A stretch of DNA of 64,000 bases from Sva-07 sp963716095 (GTDB lineage Bacteria > Actinomycetota > Acidimicrobiia > Acidimicrobiales > Ilumatobacteraceae): assembly GCA_963716095.1 (NCBI GenBank), contig CAVQSV010000023.1, positions 797,796 through 861,795 of the forward strand. Direction: 5' to 3'. Shown here piece by piece: positions 1 to 8,551 of the stretch. Within the stretch, counting starts at the first letter, position 1; every line of letters starts with the position of its first letter. A program made the position numbers and the translations under genes. Under the pieces are notes generated by a model. That model worked only from the letters and a program-made list of their open reading frames with translations, was not told the DNA's origin and did no database searches.

Positions 1-549
1 GGGTGGAGGAAGTCGATGATCGATCGTCCTCGCGCCAGCTCCGGGTCGTGACCCAACAGACGCGTGACCGCCCCGTTGACCGAACGCACCAACCCACGTG
101 CATCGGCGAGGACGACCATGCCGTGCATGTTCGCCATCACCGCACGCAGCACCTCGGTGTCGCCCTGATCGAAGTCGAGTCGGTGACGTTCCGTGACGTC
201 GCGACCGACGATCATGATCAGACCGGCGAATGGATCGTCGAAGCCGGGCGCCCGATAGGTGCCGCGAAACTCGAGATAGCGCCACGTTCCGCGTCCGGTG
301 CGGACCCGCAGCGTGAGCAGCTCCCCGAACGCCTTCTCGACCACGGTCTGCAGCGCCGCCTTGGCCAGGCTCACGTCGTCGGGATGGACCAGATCGAGCA
401 TGTCGGTGTCGAGCAGCTCGGTTGCATCCCAGCCGAGCGTGTCCGCCGCGGAGTCGTTCGCGTACCGCAAGACGCCGGTGGGATCGACGGCGAACACGGG
501 GTCAGCGAGGTGATCGACCGACGGCGCGTTCGGGCCACCAGAACTCATA
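1..549 (-). CDS. PAS-domain sensory protein, C-terminus cut by window edge
   Basis: The reverse strand is open from an ATG at 549 to the window edge (183 codons, no stop). The visible part holds a first PAS domain (about residues 8-110) with the typical pieces VFAVDPTGVLRYAND, LLDTDMLDLVHPDDV and, at its end, GLIMIVGRDVTERHR, the usual PAC ending. A second PAS domain begins around residue 125 (MVVLADARGLVRSVNGAV). PAS domains bind small ligands, haem or flavin and pass the signal to an output domain; here the output (kinase, GGDEF or other) lies outside the window. The gene diverges from rplM. The apparent plus-strand frame over the same bases has no domain logic and is its shadow. Confidence 0.8.
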
Positions 550-629
550 GGGCCTCATCGGCAGCCGGATGCACGAACTCGAGACTATTGCCAGCGGAGC
601 GCAAGGAGGTGCCAGCCTGACGGCGCGGG

Positions 630-658
630 TTGGAGCCGGGTGCCGGCGGCCGTATCAT
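630..658 (+). promoter_or_regulatory. Candidate sigma-A promoter of rplM-rpsI
   Basis: TTGGAG at 630-635 and TATCAT at 653-658 are separated by exactly 17 bases, upstream of rplM. Transcription would start near 665 and give a leader of about 50 bases. No clear Shine-Dalgarno stands in front of the rplM ATG. Confidence 0.5.
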
Positions 659-717
659 TTCACGGTTCCCCACCGAGGGATACTTGACTCTTCGACTCTC
701 GACAGATTGATTGCGCC

Positions 718-1164
718 ATGCCGACGTACACCCCCAAAGCCAGTGAGATCCAGCGTGAATGGCACGTTGTCGACGCCGAAGGGCTGGTGCTCGGTCGTCT
801 GTGCACCGAAGTCGCCCGCATCCTGCGCGGCAAGCACAAGCCGACCTACACCCCCCACATCGACACCGGCGACCACGTGATCATCGTCAACGCCGACAAG
901 ATCGTGATGACCGCCGGCAAGGCCGAGCGCACGATGGTGTACCGCCACAGCGGCTACCCGGGTGGCATCAAGTCCGAGAGCTACGCCAACCTGCACGCAC
1001 GCAAGCCCGCCGAGGCCGTGCGCAAGTCGGTCCGTGGCATGCTCCCGAAGGGCCCGCTCGGCCGCCAGCAGCTCCTGAAGCTCCAGGTGTACGCCGGCCC
1101 GACGCACCCGCACGCCGCCCAGACACCCACCAAGCTCGAGCTCCCGGCCGCCAAGGCCCGCTGA
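718..1164 (+). CDS. rplM: 50S ribosomal protein L13
   Basis: The 148-aa product matches the family in length and order: MPTYTPKASEIQREWHVVDA at the N-terminus, then GRLCTEVARILRGKHKP, HIDTGDHVIIVNADKI and the conserved MLPKGPLGRQQLLKLQVY near the C-terminus. L13 is an early-assembling 23S rRNA binding protein of the large subunit. It is followed by rpsI after 31 bases, the usual bacterial rplM-rpsI pair. A sigma-A-like promoter lies about 60 bases upstream. Confidence 0.97.
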   Translation: MPTYTPKASEIQREWHVVDAEGLVLGRLCTEVARILRGKHKPTYTPHIDTGDHVIIVNADKIVMTAGKAERTMVYRHSGYPGGIKSESYANLHARKPAEAVRKSVRGMLPKGPLGRQQLLKLQVYAGPTHPHAAQTPTKLELPAAKAR

Positions 1165-1195
1165 ACCACCGATCGCACCAGAGAGACGCACACAC

Positions 1196-1591
1196 ATGGG
1201 AACCGCACCGCTCACCCAGACCACCGGCCGCCGCAAGGAAGCCGTCGCCCGGGCCCAGATCCGCCCCGGCACCGGCCAGTTCACGATCGATGGCAAGACG
1301 CTCGAGGCGTACTTCCCGACTGCGGTCTCGCAGATGGTCGTCACCGAGGCGCTCACCGTCACCGACACCCGCGAGAGCTACGACATCACGGCGTCGATCC
1401 ACGGTGGTGGTGTCAGCGGTCAGGCCGGAGCGCTTCGGCTCGCCATCGCTCGCTCGCTGGTCGAGCTCGACCCCGAGAGCCGAGCAGTACTGAAGAAGGC
1501 CGGCCTCCTCACGCGTGACTCGCGCAAGAAGGAGAGCAAGAAGTACGGCCTCAAGAAGGCCCGCAAGGCGCCACAGTTCACCAAGCGCTGA
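1196..1591 (+). CDS. rpsI: 30S ribosomal protein S9
   Basis: The 131-aa protein has the S9 signatures TTGRRKEAVARAQIRPGTG at the N-terminus, IHGGGVSGQAGALRLAIARSL in the middle, and the basic C-terminal tail ending KAPQFTKR that reaches the P-site tRNA. It lies 31 bases after rplM and 13 bases before glmM, so the three genes are probably one transcript. Confidence 0.97.
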   Translation: MGTAPLTQTTGRRKEAVARAQIRPGTGQFTIDGKTLEAYFPTAVSQMVVTEALTVTDTRESYDITASIHGGGVSGQAGALRLAIARSLVELDPESRAVLKKAGLLTRDSRKKESKKYGLKKARKAPQFTKR

Positions 1592-1604
1592 TCGGCTTCG
1601 CCCG

Positions 1605-2927
1605 ATGCAGTTCGGCACCGACGGAGTCCGTGGTGTCGCGCTCACCGAACTGACCACCGACTTCGCCGCGCGTCTCGGCCGCGCTGCGGCTCGGGTGCTC
1701 GGTACCGACGGCGCGACCCTCGTGGTCGTCGGCGGTGACACGCGTGAGTCCACCGAGGTGCTCGATCGGGCCCTGTGTGAGGGTTTCACCGCGGAGGGCC
1801 TCGACGTCCTGCGGCTCGGCGTTGCATCGACGCCGCTGGTGGCGTTCGAAGCCCAGCGCCGGGGTGCGCTCGGCGCCGTCGTGTCGGCCTCGCACAACAC
1901 GTGGACCGACAACGGCATCAAGTTGTTCGCACACGGTGGGGTCAAGCTCACCGACGAGGTCGAACGTCGGATCGAGGCCGAACTGGTTGCCCCACGTGAC
2001 GACCGCCCAACGCGGGAACCGGGCAGCGTCGTCGACGCCGGCGCTGATCATGAGGCCTACGTCGACCACGTGGTGGCCTTCCTCGAAGGGCTTCGCCTCG
2101 ACGGTCTGAAGATCGTGCTCGACGCAGCGAACGGCGCAGCTCACCGAGTCGGCCCCGAGGTGCTGCGGGCCGCCGGCGCCGAGGTGATCGTGATCGCCGA
2201 ATCGCCGGACGGCCGCAACATCAACGACGACTGCGGCGCCACCGCCCCGGCGTTCGTGGCTGCTGCGGTGGTCGATCACGGCGCCGACGTCGGCATCGCG
2301 CTCGATGGTGACGCCGATCGGCTGATCGCTGTCGATCACCTCGGCAGGGTCGTCGACGGTGATCACATCATCGCCATCGTCGCCAACGATCTACGCGCTC
2401 GCGGCGAGCTTCGCCACGACACGGTCGTCGTCACCGTGATGACCAATCTGGGTTTCCGCCTGGCGATGAGCGAGGCGGGGATCTCGGTGGTGGAGACCGC
2501 CGTTGGCGACCGGTACGTGCTCGAGGCGCTCGCAGCCGGCGGCTTCTCGCTCGGCGGTGAGCAATCCGGACACGTGATCTTTGCCGACCACGCCACCACC
2601 GGTGACGGGGTGCTCACTGCGGTGGCGCTGCTCGATGCGGTGAAGCGGGCTGGGCGACCGCTCGCCGAGATCGCCACCGAGACCATGACGTCGCTGCCGC
2701 AGGTGCTCGTCAACGTGCGCGTTACTCAGCGGATGCCCGATGCTGCCGAGCGGTTCGCCGGGGACATCGCGGCGGCTCAGGCCGACCTCGGTGACACGGG
2801 CCGAGTGCTGGTGCGTGCCAGTGGCACCGAGCCACTCGTGCGCGTGATGGTGGAAGCGCCCACCCACGAACGGGCCCAGCAGGTGGCCGAGCGCCTCGCC
2901 GAGGTCGCCCGTCGCGCTTCCACCTGA
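1605..2927 (+). CDS. glmM: Phosphoglucosamine mutase
   Basis: Converts glucosamine-6-phosphate to glucosamine-1-phosphate for UDP-GlcNAc and peptidoglycan synthesis. The 440-aa protein starts MQFGTDGVRG. It carries the phosphoserine loop SASHNTWTDNGIKL (phosphorylated serine about residue 96), the metal loop LDGDADR, the sugar loop GEQSGHV and the C-terminal phosphate-binding RASGTEPLVRVM. A longer in-frame start upstream lies inside rpsI; the ATG at 1605 fits the family and leaves a 13-base gap. A glmS-like gene follows 67 bases downstream, consistent with an amino-sugar module. Confidence 0.96.
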   Translation: MQFGTDGVRGVALTELTTDFAARLGRAAARVLGTDGATLVVVGGDTRESTEVLDRALCEGFTAEGLDVLRLGVASTPLVAFEAQRRGALGAVVSASHNTWTDNGIKLFAHGGVKLTDEVERRIEAELVAPRDDRPTREPGSVVDAGADHEAYVDHVVAFLEGLRLDGLKIVLDAANGAAHRVGPEVLRAAGAEVIVIAESPDGRNINDDCGATAPAFVAAAVVDHGADVGIALDGDADRLIAVDHLGRVVDGDHIIAIVANDLRARGELRHDTVVVTVMTNLGFRLAMSEAGISVVETAVGDRYVLEALAAGGFSLGGEQSGHVIFADHATTGDGVLTAVALLDAVKRAGRPLAEIATETMTSLPQVLVNVRVTQRMPDAAERFAGDIAAAQADLGDTGRVLVRASGTEPLVRVMVEAPTHERAQQVAERLAEVARRAST

Positions 2928-2980
2928 GCAGCGTCGTCGCTCGGGTGTGCCGACGCCCGATTGCCGGCCGTGCGGCGCAG

Positions 2981-2986
2981 TAGCCT
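2981..2986 (+). promoter_or_regulatory. -10 box (TAGCCT) of glmS-like gene, leaderless type
   Basis: TAGCCT ends 8 bases before the ATG at 2995. That leaves no room for a leader, so the mRNA would begin at or next to the start codon. Confidence 0.4.
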
Positions 2987-2994
2987 GACTGGCC

Positions 2995-5900
2995 ATGTGC
3001 GGCATCATCGGCATCGTCAGTCGGCCCCCCACGCGGGCGACCCCCGACGGCGCCGAACTGGCCGCCGGGTTGGACCGGGCGATCGACGCGGCCGAAGCCC
3101 ACGACCTCGTCGCCGGCGGCCAGCAGGCGCGAGCGGTCGATGACGCTCTGCGCGGCCTGCCAGGCGTGCTCGCGCTGGTCGGCCACGTCGACCTCGTCGC
3201 GTCGATCACGTCACGCCTCGATCGGCTCGACGCGATCGCGCTCGAAGCCGAGCGGCGTCTCGATGCCAACACCGGCGACCTCGATGCCGATGAACTCGAG
3301 CGGGCCAATGCTGAGTTGATCGACCTCAAGGACGCGCTGTGGGCGATCCGTCACGATCGGCTGCGGACCACCCGCGAGGTCCAGGCCCTGGCCGGACGCG
3401 CTGCGCCGGCGTCGGCGCTCGGCGGGTACCTCGCCGTGCAGCAGGCGTTCTCTGCCATCGATCGACTCGAGGTGCGCGGCCGCGACTCTGCTGGGCTCCA
3501 CGTGTTCGTGTGGGGCCACGACATCGACGGCGACGTCCTCGACACCCTCGTCGCAGAACGCGGCAACGACCCGCTGTTCCAGTCGGGCGCCGTCGTGGCC
3601 GCCGGCGACTGCCTCTCGTTCGTGTACAAGGCCGCCGCCGAGATCGGTGAACTCGGCGACAACACCGCAGCCCTGCGTCGAGCGCTCGACGCCGACGACC
3701 TTCTGCGCCGGGCGTTGCGGTCGCCGTCGGCGAGGGTGGCGATTCTCGGCCACACCCGGTGGGCGAGCGTCGGGATCATCAGCGAGCCGAACACGCATCC
3801 GCTCAACTCGTACGAGCTCGAACAGCCCGGCGGCTCGACTCCGCCCTATGTCGTCGCGGCCCTGAACGGCGACGTCGACAACCATGCCGATCTGCGGCTC
3901 GCTCATGGGTTGCGGATCGCCCCGACGATCACCACCGACGCGAAGGTGATCCCCGCCCTCGTCGCTCGTCACGCCGCCACCGCCCCGCTCGCCGAGGCGT
4001 TCCGTCGCACCGTCGCCGAATTCGAGGGGTCGGTGGCGATCGGTGTCGCGAGCGCGGAGGCACCCTCACAGCTGTTTCTCGCGTTGCGTGGCAGCGGCCA
4101 GGGCCTCTACGTCGGCCTCGGCGACGACTGCTTCATCGTCGCCAGCGAACCGTATGGCGTGGTCGAAGAGACGGCTCGATACGTGCGCCTGGACGGCGAG
4201 CAGGGAGGCGAGATCGTTGCGCTCGACGGCGACCGTGCCGGAGAACTCGGCGGAATCGTTCGTTGTGCCTACGACGGCTCCGAGCTCCCGGTCACCGAAG
4301 CCGATGTCACCACCGCCGAGGTGACCACCCGAGACATCAACCGTGGCGACGCGCCCCACTTCCTGCTCAAGGAGATCTCCGAGGCGCCGCTCAGCTTCGC
4401 CAAGACCCTGCGCGGCAAGATCGTCGAACGAGACGGGGTGCTCCGCGCCGACGTCGGCGAGCGTGCGCTGCCACGCGACATCGCCGAACGTCTTGCCGCC
4501 GGCACGATCACGCGGGTGCGCGTCATCGGCCAGGGCACCGCGGCGGTCGCCGGACAGAGCACGGCAGCGATCCTCGACGAACTGACCAGTGCAGAACTCG
4601 TCGTCGACGCGATCACCGCCACCGAGCTGTCCGGGTTCGGCATGCGCCTCGACATGAGCGACACGCTCGCCATCGCTGTCAGCCAGTCCGGTACCACCAC
4701 CGACACCAATCGCACGGTCGATCTGCTGCGATCGCGCGGCGCTGCGGTGATCGGCATCGTCAACCGGCGAAGCAGCGACCTCACCGACAAAGCCGACGGG
4801 ATCCTCTACACCTCCGATGGTCGTGACGTGGAGATGAGCGTCGCGTCGACCAAGGCCTTCTACGCCCAGGTCGCTGCCGGGGCGTTGCTGTCGTGCGCAA
4901 TCGCCGAGGCTGCCGGCCAGGGCGAGCCCCGCCGACGCTCCGAGCTGCTCGCCTCGTTGCGCGAACTCCCCGACGCCATGCGCGAGGTGCTGACACGCCG
5001 CGACATCGTCGCCGATGCGGCCCGCCGTCTCGCCCCACCGAAGCGTTACTGGGCGGTCGTCGGCAACGGGCCCAACAAGGTGGCTGCCGAAGAGGTTCGC
5101 ATCAAGCTCAGCGAGCTCTGCTACAAGTCGATGGCGTGCGACTCGACCGAGGACAAGAAGCACATCGACCTGTCGTCGGAGCCGCTGATCCTGGTGTGCG
5201 CTGCCGGTCTGGTCGGCTCGACCGCTGACGACGTCGCCAAGGAAGTGGCGATCTTCACCGCTCACAAGGCGACACCGATCGTGGTCGCCAACGACGGCGA
5301 GACCCGCTACCAAGCCGCGGCCACGATCAACGTGCCACCCGTCGACGCGGCCCTCGGTTTCGTGCTCTCGGCGATGGTCGGCCACCTGTTCGGGTACGAG
5401 GCGGCACTGGCGATCGACGCGTCCGCCCATCCGTTGCGCGAGGCGCGTGAAACGATCGAACACCTCGTCGCTGAGCAGTTGTCCGGCGACGACGTCGTGG
5501 CGCGCCTCGGTGCCGAGCTGCGACACCCGGTCGAACGCTTCCAGGACGGGCTGCGTTCGGGGCTGTACGACGGACATCTCGAAGCCTCGACCGCAGCTCG
5601 GCTGTACGGCCTGCTGCGTGACGTCCGGTCCGAGCGTCCGGTCGAGCAGTACTCGCAACAGTCCGGCAAGGTCGGTACCCCGGCGGCGTTGATCGATGAT
5701 CTCGTCGGTGCGCTCACCCGGGCGATCGAGGAGCTCACCCGCCCTGTCGACACGATCAAGCATCAGGCGAAGACGGTCACGGTCGGGATTTCGCGCAGCG
5801 ACGAGAGCGTCATCGACCGACCGCTCGTACAAGCGATGCTTGCCGCGGGTGCCGGGCGTGATGTGCTCAGCTATCGCACGCTCAAGGTGCTCGCCGACCT

Positions 5901-6351
5901 CGATCCGGCTGTGGCCGCAGTGCGCGGGTACACCCGCTACCGCGTCGATGGCGACACGATCTCGATCATCGATCGAGGCGGCATCTCTCGTGACATTCCG
6001 AGCCGTGTCGAGCGTGGTGCCCAGGTGCGCGGCACCAAGCACCGCGTGGCATCCGAGCGTGAGGTGCTCGTTGCGATCGGCCGAAGGGACGGACGCACGC
6101 TGGCGTTCGTGCCGGAGGTGAAGGGCAACGAGACCACCGGCATCACCCTGTTGCATCTGGCGTTGCACGATCGATTGCCCGCCGACGTCATGCGCGGCGT
6201 CCTGCAGGGCTACGACCGTCGCTATGACCGCCTCGTCGACTGGGTGACCGAGACCGAGGGGAGTTTCGACGAATCGTTGCTCGGTGAGCTCCCCGTCGCC
6301 GACCTGCTGATCGAGCCGATCTCCGACGCCGCTGATCACTGGCGTCGGTGA
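2995..6351 (+). CDS. Oversized GlmS-like glutamine amidotransferase/SIS-domain protein (1118 aa)
   Basis: N-terminal class-II glutamine amidotransferase followed by two SIS sugar-isomerase domains, as in glucosamine-6-phosphate synthase (about 610 aa). The catalytic cysteine is in place (MCGIIGIV), but the GYDSAG-type motif, normally near residue 28, appears as RGRDSAG near residue 162, after about 130 inserted residues rich in charged helices. HTRWASVG (about residue 253) and the SIS motifs SQSGTTTDTNR and VASTKAF are present. The second SIS domain is divergent (EEVRIKLSELCYKS). About 300 residues follow where GlmS would normally end. Position directly after glmM supports fructose-6-phosphate amination, but another sugar substrate cannot be excluded. 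No other glmS is in the window. Confidence 0.8.
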   Translation: MCGIIGIVSRPPTRATPDGAELAAGLDRAIDAAEAHDLVAGGQQARAVDDALRGLPGVLALVGHVDLVASITSRLDRLDAIALEAERRLDANTGDLDADELERANAELIDLKDALWAIRHDRLRTTREVQALAGRAAPASALGGYLAVQQAFSAIDRLEVRGRDSAGLHVFVWGHDIDGDVLDTLVAERGNDPLFQSGAVVAAGDCLSFVYKAAAEIGELGDNTAALRRALDADDLLRRALRSPSARVAILGHTRWASVGIISEPNTHPLNSYELEQPGGSTPPYVVAALNGDVDNHADLRLAHGLRIAPTITTDAKVIPALVARHAATAPLAEAFRRTVAEFEGSVAIGVASAEAPSQLFLALRGSGQGLYVGLGDDCFIVASEPYGVVEETARYVRLDGEQGGEIVALDGDRAGELGGIVRCAYDGSELPVTEADVTTAEVTTRDINRGDAPHFLLKEISEAPLSFAKTLRGKIVERDGVLRADVGERALPRDIAERLAAGTITRVRVIGQGTAAVAGQSTAAILDELTSAELVVDAITATELSGFGMRLDMSDTLAIAVSQSGTTTDTNRTVDLLRSRGAAVIGIVNRRSSDLTDKADGILYTSDGRDVEMSVASTKAFYAQVAAGALLSCAIAEAAGQGEPRRRSELLASLRELPDAMREVLTRRDIVADAARRLAPPKRYWAVVGNGPNKVAAEEVRIKLSELCYKSMACDSTEDKKHIDLSSEPLILVCAAGLVGSTADDVAKEVAIFTAHKATPIVVANDGETRYQAAATINVPPVDAALGFVLSAMVGHLFGYEAALAIDASAHPLREARETIEHLVAEQLSGDDVVARLGAELRHPVERFQDGLRSGLYDGHLEASTAARLYGLLRDVRSERPVEQYSQQSGKVGTPAALIDDLVGALTRAIEELTRPVDTIKHQAKTVTVGISRSDESVIDRPLVQAMLAAGAGRDVLSYRTLKVLADLDPAVAAVRGYTRYRVDGDTISIIDRGGISRDIPSRVERGAQVRGTKHRVASEREVLVAIGRRDGRTLAFVPEVKGNETTGITLLHLALHDRLPADVMRGVLQGYDRRYDRLVDWVTETEGSFDESLLGELPVADLLIEPISDAADHWRR

Positions 6352-6364
6352 GCGGGGCGCGGCG

Positions 6365-6736
6365 GTGGGTGTGATCGGGATCGGGGTCGACCTCGTCGAC
6401 ATCGACCGGTTCAGACGATCGCTCGAACGGACCCCGTCGATGCGCACCCGCCTGTTCACCGAAGCCGAACTGGACTACGTCGCGCCGCAAGCCGACCCGG
6501 TACCGTCGCTCGCTGCCCGCTTTGCCGCACGCGAGGCAGCGATGAAGGCGCTGGGTGTCGGCCTCGGCGCATTCGGCTTTCACGAGGTGTGGGTCGACCG
6601 GGCCGCCTCGGGCCAGCCGTCGCTGGTCGTCACCGGTCGTGCCGAGGAGTTGGCGGCCGAGGCCGGCGTGGTGACCTGGCACCTGTCGCTGACCCACAGC
6701 GACCTCATCGCCGCTGCGTACGTCATCGCGTCCTGA
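6365..6736 (+). CDS. acpS: Holo-[acyl-carrier-protein] synthase
   Basis: Transfers 4'-phosphopantetheine from CoA to apo-ACP. The 123-aa protein has the family's N-terminal GIGVDLVDIDRFRRSLER, with the Mg-binding Asp, and the second motif FAAREAAMKALG containing the catalytic Glu and Lys. A GTG start at 6365 (MGVIGIGVD) lies 13 bases after the preceding gene and fits the family N-terminus. Confidence 0.94.
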   Translation: MGVIGIGVDLVDIDRFRRSLERTPSMRTRLFTEAELDYVAPQADPVPSLAARFAAREAAMKALGVGLGAFGFHEVWVDRAASGQPSLVVTGRAEELAAEAGVVTWHLSLTHSDLIAAAYVIAS

Positions 6737-6790
6737 TCCGACCGATTGCGCCCCACCCCGACTAGGAGTTGAGGTGCTTGCGCTGCGAAC

Positions 6791-8524
6791 ATGCTGGCCA
6801 TGATCGAGGAGTTTCAGCAGGCTTGGGATGAACTGACCGCACCGGGGGCGCAGTTTGCGACCACGACGATCGACGTGCGGGGGGTGCCGATCAAGGTGTT
6901 CGAGTCCGCACTGCCGAGCATGCGCACCGTCTGGGAACTCGCACGCGGTTACGGCGACCGCGACTACGTCGTGTACGAGGACGAGCGGTTCACGTTTGCC
7001 GAGGCCGACGCCATCATCCGGGCGCTGGCCGCCCGGCTCGTCGACGAGCACGGCGTGCAGCCCGGCGACCGCGTTGCGCTGGCCATGCGGAACTACCCCG
7101 AGTGGGTCTTCGGCTACTGGGCGACGATCTCGATCGGGGCTGCAGTGGTCGGGATGAACGCCTGGTGGACCTCCGAGGAGATGAAGTACGGCCTGTCCGA
7201 CTCGACACCGAAGGTGCTGATCGCCGACGGTGAACGGGTCGAACGGTTGCTGCCCGTGCTCGACGAGCTGCGCGCCGACGCACCGCTGGCGTTGATGACC
7301 GTTCGCTACGACGGTGACCTTCCGGAGGGGGCCGAACGGTGGGAGGACGTGATCGATCCAGCATCGGCACCCGCCGAGCTGCCGAGCGTCGACATCGACC
7401 CTGACGACGACGCGTGCATCTTCTACACCTCCGGCACCACCGGGTTCCCCAAGGGCGCGCAGTTGACCCATCGCGGTTCGGTGCACAACCTGCTCAACCT
7501 GGTGTTCATGACCACCGTGGCAGGTCTCGCTTCGGCCAAGGCCGGTGCCACGCCGCCGGCCGCCGCCACGGAAGCCGACGGGCAGCCGTCGCAGGCAGTG
7601 TTCATGGCTCCGACGCCGCTGTTCCACGTGACGGCCAACAACTGCCTGTTGCACCCGGCGACGATCGCCGGCGGTCGGATCGTGTTCACCTACAAGTGGG
7701 ACGCCGGTCGTGCACTCGAGCTGATCGAACGCGAAGGCGTCACCAACTTCTCCGGTGTGCCGACGATGAGCCGGGAGATGCTGATGCACCCCGATTGGGA
7801 GACACGCGACACCTCGACGCTGGCCGGCATGGGCGGCGGCGGAGCGCCACTGCAACCCGACCTGGTCGACAAGATCGACAAGTCGCTCAAGGGCGGCGCG
7901 CCGAGCACCGGCTACGGGCTCACCGAGACCCACGGCATCGTCACCGCCAACTCGGGCAGCCTGTACGTCGCCAAGCCGTCGTCGTGCGGACGGGTCGTGC
8001 CGACCTTGGAGGCCAAGCTCGTCGACGAGAACGACAACGAGGTTCCGGCGGGTCAGCCCGGTGAACTGTGCGTTCGAGGCGCGATCGTGATCAAGGGATA
8101 TCTCAATCGGCCGGAGGCGACCGCTGACTCGATTCGCGACGGATGGTTCCACACCGGCGACGTCGCCACCATCGACGAGGACGGGTTCGTGTTCATCGTC
8201 GATCGCATCAAGGACATGGTGCTGCGCGGTGGTGAGAACGTCTACTGCTCCGAGGTCGAAGCAGCGATCTACGAACTCGACGGCGTCGCAGAAGCCGCAG
8301 TGTTCGGCGTGCCCGACGACCGCCTCGGCGAGATCGTCGGAGCGGCGATCGTGCTCTCGCCTGGCGCTTCGATGACCGAGGAGCAACTGGTGGCAACGCT
8401 CGGTGAGCACCTGGCGAAGTTCAAGATCCCCGAGCGGGTGTGGTTCCTCAACGATTCGCTGCCGCGAAACGCCAACGGCAAGTTCGTCAAGCGTGATCTG
8501 AAGGAATCGCTGCTCGGCAGCTGA
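6791..8524 (+). CDS. Class I adenylate-forming acyl-CoA synthetase (FadD family)
   Basis: Activates a carboxylic acid to its acyl-AMP and then acyl-CoA. The 577-aa protein shows the P-loop-like YTSGTTGFPKGAQ, then APTPLFHVTA, GYGLTETHG, DGWFHTGDVA and, near the end, RIKDMVLRGGENVYC and the catalytic lysine region LPRNANGKFVKRDL. Substrate is not evident; medium- or long-chain fatty acids are the default guess. It interrupts the acpS-nnr order seen in mycobacteria. An alternative ATG lies three codons inside. Confidence 0.88.
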   Translation: MLAMIEEFQQAWDELTAPGAQFATTTIDVRGVPIKVFESALPSMRTVWELARGYGDRDYVVYEDERFTFAEADAIIRALAARLVDEHGVQPGDRVALAMRNYPEWVFGYWATISIGAAVVGMNAWWTSEEMKYGLSDSTPKVLIADGERVERLLPVLDELRADAPLALMTVRYDGDLPEGAERWEDVIDPASAPAELPSVDIDPDDDACIFYTSGTTGFPKGAQLTHRGSVHNLLNLVFMTTVAGLASAKAGATPPAAATEADGQPSQAVFMAPTPLFHVTANNCLLHPATIAGGRIVFTYKWDAGRALELIEREGVTNFSGVPTMSREMLMHPDWETRDTSTLAGMGGGGAPLQPDLVDKIDKSLKGGAPSTGYGLTETHGIVTANSGSLYVAKPSSCGRVVPTLEAKLVDENDNEVPAGQPGELCVRGAIVIKGYLNRPEATADSIRDGWFHTGDVATIDEDGFVFIVDRIKDMVLRGGENVYCSEVEAAIYELDGVAEAAVFGVPDDRLGEIVGAAIVLSPGASMTEEQLVATLGEHLAKFKIPERVWFLNDSLPRNANGKFVKRDLKESLLGS

Positions 8525-8538
8525 CCCGGCGGGTTCGT

Positions 8539-8544
8539 TACGCT
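8539..8544 (+). promoter_or_regulatory. -10 box (TACGCT) of nnr, leaderless type
   Basis: TACGCT ends 7 bases before the GTG start at 8552. This supports that start and a leaderless transcript for the nnr-alr-tsa cluster. Confidence 0.4.
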
Positions 8545-8551
8545 CTCGGCC

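Noticed and set aside
3..620. Plus-strand frame of 205 codons at the left edge
   Set aside because: No domain logic; the minus strand over the same bases encodes two clear PAS domains.
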